The notes under the pieces were generated by a model. It was not told the DNA's origin. It did no database searches and worked only from the letters and a program-made list of their open reading frames with translations. A stretch of DNA of 11,524 nucleotides from Proteobacteria bacterium UBA4575 (lineage in GTDB: Bacteria > Pseudomonadota > Gammaproteobacteria > UBA4575). A program made the position numbers and the translations under genes. Within the stretch, counting starts at the first letter, position 1. Each line of letters opens with the position of its first letter. Shown here piece by piece: positions 7,894 to 11,524 of the stretch. The DNA lies in NCBI GenBank assembly GCA_002386945.1, contig DGKH01000027.1, forward strand, positions 1-11,524, read 5' to 3'.

Positions 7894-8634
7894 CTACTCT
7901 TTCTTGGTTAAAAAGAGATAACCGTAACCGCGTATGGTCTGAATCATCTTGTCACAGCCATGTGGCTTTAATAATTTACGCAGACGCAGAATATGGACAT
8001 CTACCGTGCGTTCTTCAACAAACTTGTTGCGACCCCAAACGAAATCGAGCAACTGCACTCGGCTGTATACCTTTTCCGGATGGGTCATAAAAAACTCAAG
8101 CAACTTAAACTCAGTAGGCCCTACGTCTAGCTCATTCTCGTTAATAAGAACGATATGTTTATCTAGATCCAACATCAGAGAGCCGTTCGATAACTGGTTA
8201 TTATCGTTACTACTTAAACGTCTAAGGACTGCACGAATACGAGCTGATAGCTCTTTCACTGAAAACGGCTTGGTCATGTAGTCATCAGCGCCAGCATCTA
8301 GACCATCGATCTTATTACGCTCTTCTGTTTTTGCTGTCAGCATAATCACAGGGATATTTGATAATAATTCATCACGTTTAATACGCCTCACCAGCTCTAA
8401 GCCTGAGACATCAGGTAACATCCAATCCATCAAAATTAAATCAGGCACATTAGCGTTTAAATACTCCGAGGCCTCACGGCCATCGACCGCGGCAATGATT
8501 TCATACTCATCTCCATCAAGAGCAAAAAAAACCATCTCTCGGATCGGTTTTTCATCTTCTACCAGGAGGATTTTACGTTTGCCCATAGGCGCAGGATAAC
8601 CCTTATTAGTACTGTTCGCGAGATTAAGATACAT
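7894..8634 (-). CDS. phoB: PhoB, phosphate regulon response regulator
   Basis: PhoB is the OmpR-type transcription factor activated by PhoR; it binds Pho boxes and recruits sigma-70 RNA polymerase. The 246-residue product has a receiver domain (about 20-138) with acidic pair E26/D27, phospho-acceptor D70 (LILMDWMLPD), switch T100 and K122, and a winged-helix DNA-binding domain (about 148-243) with recognition helix near ERTVDVHILRLRKLL and the closing IQTIRGYGYLF. E. coli PhoB has 229 residues. The ATG at 8634-8632 follows a perfect AGGAGG (8644-8649) by nine bases, whereas the in-frame ATG at 8586-8584 (M17, MGKRKILLVEDE) aligns with the usual start but has no clear ribosome site. The upstream start is therefore preferred, giving a 16-residue extension (MYLNLANSTNKGYPAP). 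It forms an operon with phoR. Confidence 0.96.
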   Translation of the reverse strand: MYLNLANSTNKGYPAPMGKRKILLVEDEKPIREMVFFALDGDEYEIIAAVDGREASEYLNANVPDLILMDWMLPDVSGLELVRRIKRDELLSNIPVIMLTAKTEERNKIDGLDAGADDYMTKPFSVKELSARIRAVLRRLSSNDNNQLSNGSLMLDLDKHIVLINENELDVGPTEFKLLEFFMTHPEKVYSRVQLLDFVWGRNKFVEERTVDVHILRLRKLLKPHGCDKMIQTIRGYGYLFLTKKE

Positions 8635-8643
8635 ATTTACTAA

Positions 8644-8649
8644 CCTCCT
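8644..8649 (-). promoter_or_regulatory. Perfect Shine-Dalgarno upstream of phoB
   Basis: AGGAGG lies nine bases before the ATG at 8634-8632. It is the strongest ribosome site in the window and argues for the longer PhoB with 16 extra N-terminal residues. Confidence 0.8.
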
Positions 8650-8666
8650 AATTTTTAAAAGGACAT

Positions 8667-8715
8667 TGTCAAAATTATTGACGAATCACGATGTCATTGA
8701 ACAAGATTTAGACAA
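8667..8715 (-). promoter_or_regulatory. Candidate phoB promoter with a degenerate Pho box
   Basis: On the minus strand TTGTCTAAATCTTGTTCA (8715-8698) has two TTGT-led 7-bp units with a 4-bp spacer, a loose match to a Pho box; its first bases overlap the T-tract of the porin terminator. A good -10 candidate, AATAAT (8679-8674, 5 of 6), lies 18 bp downstream, which is farther than the 10 bp seen at pstS and the porin. A perfect TTGACA (8672-8667) is also present, but no -10 sits 16-18 bp after it; that position is the ribosome site. PhoB autoregulation is expected for the family, but this site is only moderately supported. Confidence 0.4.
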
Positions 8716-8742
8716 AAAAATGGGGCAGTCAAGACTGCCCCA
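8714..8742 (-). terminator. Intrinsic terminator after the porin gene
   Basis: TGGGGCAGTC (8721-8730) and GACTGCCCCA (8733-8742) form a GC-rich hairpin, best drawn as a 9-bp stem with a CAAG or CTTG tetraloop. It is followed on the minus strand by seven T (8720-8714). It lies 27 bp after the porin stop and should separate porin transcription from phoBR. Confidence 0.93.
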
Positions 8743-8769
8743 TTCGATACTGCTTTAAGAACCGATGAC

Positions 8770-10059
8770 CTACTTGAATTTGAACTGTAGGTCAGCCTGT
8801 AGAATCTTCGAATCTTTATTTGAACCACCCGTGTAATTTTCACACTCTGAATCGTAGTAATCCAGACCAACGCTGATGTTCTTTGCCAGGCCCAACTTAA
8901 ATGCAACTTCGTCAGACTTGAAACCAGTACCACCACCACAACGATCTGAATCTGGGAAAATATCAGCCCAGGCATCACGTTCTAGATCGGCATGAATGTA
9001 CTTAACTTGCCATTGGCCAAACTTCTTAACACTCTTGTCACCAAACTTAACACCAAGTGCATAGCCAGTCTCGTCATCACTTGGGTCGTCAGCTTTGATG
9101 TACTCACCAAATACTGCCGCCATCTTACCGCCAGACAACTTCATACCTAACTCAGCAGCTAAACTGTATGAGTCATACTCATAAGTCGCCTTATCACCAG
9201 TTAGTGAGTTGGTGCCAGCAGACACACCAGACTCATAGCCTGCGTCTTCTTGATTATCGAATGCGTAGTAGGTTGCAGCGACGTTACCGAACATGTCGCC
9301 AGACTTAAATTTTTGACCAAGCTGAACAAATGTTAAGTTCTGGTCATCTGAATCACCTTTCTGCTCTTCTAGGAAAAAGTGACCGAGGTTTGCGTATGCC
9401 TTACCCATGCCATTCTTAGTGTACAAATGTGCCGCAAAACCTTCGGGGTTAATGTCGCCATCCCATAACAGGTCAGTAGGTGCCCATAGGATTGGCTTAC
9501 GCTTCATCTTACCGCCATATAAAGTAGCGAAATCAGTCGCGTCCCACTTGGCATATGCGTAATCCATGACCAGACCTTTGGATTCAAAGTTGTCGTCCAT
9601 GGTTTCGTTAGTTGAACGTGGGTCAACGCCGCCTGAAGCGAAACCGATACCAACGCTTACATCATCAATCACCTGACCCTCAGCGCCGAAGCGAGCACGG
9701 TACCGGTAACGAACACGTGATGGATCTGATGAATCATCAACATTCTCCCATTGACGGCGTAGACGTAAATCGCCCTTAAGCTTGACCCGAGAAGCCCATG
9801 ACATCTTGTCTGTCACTTTCTTCACATCAGCGACTTTATCTGAAGCGACCTTGTCGATATGCGCCATTGTTCTTTCTTTATCGGCAGCTACATAGTTCTT
9901 TAACACACTGTATGCATCCGCATCGATAGTACCGTTAGCGTGCAGCACGTCAATCAACTGAAGCATTGCATCGTTTGCTGCAAAGGCTTGGCTAGAAAAC
10001 ATAGCGCTACCACTAAATAACGCGACAGCAAGTGCTGAACGTAGGGCTTTAATAGTCAT
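8770..10059 (-). CDS. Outer-membrane porin, putative Porin_5-like family
   Basis: A predicted outer-membrane beta-barrel that would let small solutes diffuse into the periplasm. From the ATG at 10059-10057 it has 429 residues: a signal peptide (about 1-27, cleavage after QAFA), a helical, partly coiled-coil stretch (about 29-85), then alternating amphipathic strands with acidic, glycine-rich turns to the C-terminus (LQADLQFKFK). The pattern GDLRLRRQWE, the GGKM motif and LLWDGDINPEGFA recall the 'putative porin' (Porin_5) family from memory; OprO/P-type phosphate porins are the alternative. Two cysteines in loop-like segments (DRCGGG, SECENY) could pair. The ATG five codons upstream (10074) lacks a ribosome site, while GAGAG precedes the chosen ATG. 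A Pho-box promoter upstream and phoBR downstream suggest phosphate-starvation expression. Phosphate selectivity cannot be read from the sequence. Confidence 0.85.
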   Translation of the reverse strand: MTIKALRSALAVALFSGSAMFSSQAFAANDAMLQLIDVLHANGTIDADAYSVLKNYVAADKERTMAHIDKVASDKVADVKKVTDKMSWASRVKLKGDLRLRRQWENVDDSSDPSRVRYRYRARFGAEGQVIDDVSVGIGFASGGVDPRSTNETMDDNFESKGLVMDYAYAKWDATDFATLYGGKMKRKPILWAPTDLLWDGDINPEGFAAHLYTKNGMGKAYANLGHFFLEEQKGDSDDQNLTFVQLGQKFKSGDMFGNVAATYYAFDNQEDAGYESGVSAGTNSLTGDKATYEYDSYSLAAELGMKLSGGKMAAVFGEYIKADDPSDDETGYALGVKFGDKSVKKFGQWQVKYIHADLERDAWADIFPDSDRCGGGTGFKSDEVAFKLGLAKNISVGLDYYDSECENYTGGSNKDSKILQADLQFKFK

Positions 10060-10146
10060 AATAATCTCTCTCATAAAAAGTGGTTATAGATCAAGGCGGC
10101 ATTCTCTTGGGAGAAATAAACCTAGATTTCTTTGAACTCGAACGGG

Positions 10147-10180
10147 ATGTTAACGACCAAATATTACAACCGTGTTAAAG
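10147..10180 (-). promoter_or_regulatory. Pho box and -10 element of the porin promoter
   Basis: On the minus strand CTTTAACACGGTTGTAAT (10180-10163) gives units CTTTAAC and TTGTAAT with a 4-bp spacer, followed after exactly 10 bp by TAACAT (10152-10147, 4 of 6 to the -10 consensus). Unit size, spacer and distance are the same as at pstS, and the string TTGTAATATT is shared by both. The sequence just upstream (10181-10197) is AT-rich. Transcription would start near 10140, giving a leader of about 80 bases. Confidence 0.65.
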
Positions 10181-10465
10181 ATTTATATTTTTATCTCGCA
10201 CTCTAGAAAAATTAAAATGCCTGAAGCCTTGGCTGATAAAACCACTAAGGCGAGAGATAGGGCCGATAGAATAAAAACAAGATGCTGAAAAAAACACATG
10301 CGGGATATGGGTAGAAGGAAAACTATAAAGATTTAATGTAAGCGCAGCCCATAGATAGGCTCCACTTATGCAGCAGTTTAAAACCCTCGCCAACAATAGA
10401 CTCGGGGATTAGCAGAAAACCTCGATAGTAAGAGGATCAAGATTCAGCGAAAAATAATCAACGCG
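10181..10465. other. Gene-free region between cysS and the porin promoter
   Basis: No convincing gene is seen on either strand: frames here are short, begin with poor starts and lack ribosome sites. For example, ATG at 10218 on the plus strand gives about 23 charged residues with no Shine-Dalgarno. Two weak hairpins could end cysS transcription on the minus strand: CCTC/GAGG (about 10421-10436) followed by TTTT, and an imperfect GCCTT-GG / CC-AAGGC stem (10226-10251) followed by a T-rich run. Neither is a strong terminator. A small RNA cannot be excluded. I see no repeats or attachment sites. Confidence 0.5.
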
Positions 10466-11524
10466 TCAGCGTTTACGCCAACTCGTGCCTTCGGCCTTAT
10501 CAATAATTTCTATGTTCATCGCCAGCAGTTGATCACGAATTTCATCGGCACGCGCATAGTCTTTATCCAGACGTGCTTGTTGTCTTTGCTGCAACAGGTC
10601 ATCAATCATCGCGGTATCATCGACACTCGCACCAAACCATTCTGCTGGCTTGACTTGCAATAAACCCAGTTGCTCACTGCATTCAATTAAAGCTGTCTTT
10701 AACTCTGCACGACGCCCTGCGTCGGTTTCGATATTCGACTGTTTGGCGAGGACATGTAGCTCACTCATAGCGAGTGGCGTATTCATATCATCACTTAAGG
10801 CCTGCTCAAATTTTACAGTGAGTTCAGCGTTAACGGCTTTGCTATCAACAGCCTCAACATCATCCAGTTCATCCAATGCACGATAGAGTCGATCCAAGCT
10901 TTTTTTCGAAGATGACAACAATTCATCCGTCCAATCTAACGGGCTACGATAATGCGTACTGAGTAAGGCATAACGCACGGCCTCACCAGGTGCTGACTCT
11001 AGTAACTGCTTCAGCAGGAGCACGTTGCCGATAGATTTCGACATCTTTTCCTGATTGACGTTAACGAAGCCATTATGTAACCAGTAATTACAATATGGCG
11101 CACCATCATGTGCACAGACACTCTGTGCGATCTCATTCTCATGATGCGGGAAGATGAGATCCTGACCACCACCATGAATATCGATCGACTGCCCCAGATG
11201 ACGTTCAATCATCGCTGAACATTCTATATGCCAACCCGGGCGACCCTCGCCCCATGGACTAGACCAAGCAGGCTGTTCTGGCGTCGATGGCTTCCAAAGG
11301 ACAAAGTCAGCGGCTTCACGCTTAAACTCGGCCACTTCTACTCGTGCACCGGCCAACATGTCTTCTAACTTACGGCCGGATAACTCACCATAATCTGTGA
11401 ATTTCGCCACATCGAATAAGACATGACCTTCCGCTTCATAGGCAAAGCCTTTTGCAATCAAGCTTTCGATCATGACGATGATCTCGGCCATATGTTCAGT
11501 GGCCTTAGGCTCGACATCTGGCAG
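10466..11524 (-). CDS. cysS: Cysteinyl-tRNA synthetase (5' end cut off)
   Basis: Charges tRNA-Cys with cysteine in the cytoplasm; a class I aminoacyl-tRNA synthetase. The frame is open to the window edge (first full codon CTG at 11524-11522), giving the C-terminal 352 residues; E. coli CysRS has 461, so about 110 residues with the HIGH motif are missing. The frame enters with LPDVEPKATEHM, a conserved CysRS segment. Zinc and substrate-site motifs are present: GWHIECSAM with the Cys ligand, and GGGQDLIFPHHENE with the His ligands. The KMSKS loop appears as EKMSKSIGN. The C-terminal helical and anticodon-binding part ends in GTSWRKR, as in the family. An internal ATG at 11491 is not the start. 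It is transcribed in the same direction as the Pho genes but is separated from them by about 400 bp, so a functional link is unlikely. Confidence 0.97.
   Translation of the reverse strand: MPDVEPKATEHMAEIIVMIESLIAKGFAYEAEGHVLFDVAKFTDYGELSGRKLEDMLAGARVEVAEFKREAADFVLWKPSTPEQPAWSSPWGEGRPGWHIECSAMIERHLGQSIDIHGGGQDLIFPHHENEIAQSVCAHDGAPYCNYWLHNGFVNVNQEKMSKSIGNVLLLKQLLESAPGEAVRYALLSTHYRSPLDWTDELLSSSKKSLDRLYRALDELDDVEAVDSKAVNAELTVKFEQALSDDMNTPLAMSELHVLAKQSNIETDAGRRAELKTALIECSEQLGLLQVKPAEWFGASVDDTAMIDDLLQQRQQARLDKDYARADEIRDQLLAMNIEIIDKAEGTSWRKR

Noticed and set aside
7949..8281. Plus-strand frame of 110 codons opposite phoB
   Set aside because: It is antisense to the PhoB DNA-binding domain, is serine/arginine rich and has no supporting start signal.
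8661..8685. GTCAA-AATTA-TTGAC inverted repeat before phoB as an operator
   Set aside because: Only 5 bp per arm in AT-rich DNA, overlapping promoter-like strings; no known regulator is suggested.
8694..8978. Minus-strand frame of 94 codons overlapping the porin 3' end
   Set aside because: It lies in another frame of the porin and runs straight through the porin terminator; composition is typical of an out-of-frame reading.
10060..10074. ATG five codons upstream for the porin
   Set aside because: No ribosome site precedes it, while GAGAG precedes the ATG at 10059, which begins a standard signal peptide.
10175..10396. Minus-strand frame of 73 codons between cysS and the porin
   Set aside because: It begins with TTG, has no ribosome site, overlaps the porin Pho box, and its product looks like random cysteine- and serine-rich sequence.

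Overview
All recognisable genes lie on the minus strand and form a compact phosphate-starvation (Pho) locus. Read in the direction of transcription (right to left), the order is cysS (5' end cut by the window), an outer-membrane porin, phoB, phoR, pstS, pstC, pstA, pstB and phoU (3' end cut). The Gram-negative porin, the PhoB/PhoR type, and PstC and PstA that are much longer than the E. coli proteins but resemble the long forms found in Pseudomonas and marine relatives point to a gammaproteobacterium. Base composition by eye is moderate in GC. I cannot name a genus from the sequence alone.

Layout. 10466-11524: most of cysteinyl-tRNA synthetase, a housekeeping gene with no obvious link to the rest. 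10060-10465: a gene-free, fairly AT-rich region holding a good Pho-box-type promoter for the porin. 8770-10059: the porin, closed by a strong intrinsic terminator (8714-8742). 6588-8634: phoB and phoR, 7 bp apart, with a weaker candidate Pho box that touches the porin terminator. 6457-6587: a Pho box and -10 element for pstS. 5485-6456: pstS, followed by a strong terminator-like hairpin (5417-5456). 1-5356: pstC, pstA, pstB and phoU, closely packed, with no convincing Pho box of their own, so probably expressed largely by readthrough of the pstS terminator.

How the genes work together. The porin probably lets small solutes, plausibly phosphate, cross the outer membrane. PstS binds phosphate in the periplasm and delivers it to the PstC/PstA channel, which PstB powers. 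PhoU links transporter status to PhoR. PhoR phosphorylates PhoB when phosphate is scarce, and PhoB binds Pho boxes. The boxes seen before pstS and the porin share the same geometry: two 7-bp units, a 4-bp spacer, then 10 bp to the -10. They also share the string TTGTAATATT, which ties the porin to the regulon.

I see no mobile element, CRISPR array, tRNA or rRNA. The least ordinary features are the large periplasmic insertions in both permeases (propeller-like in PstC, coiled-coil in PstA), the apparent Pho control of a general-family porin, the attenuator between pstS and pstC, and a PhoB with a 16-residue N-terminal extension backed by a perfect Shine-Dalgarno. These extend a known system; I do not see a clearly new one.
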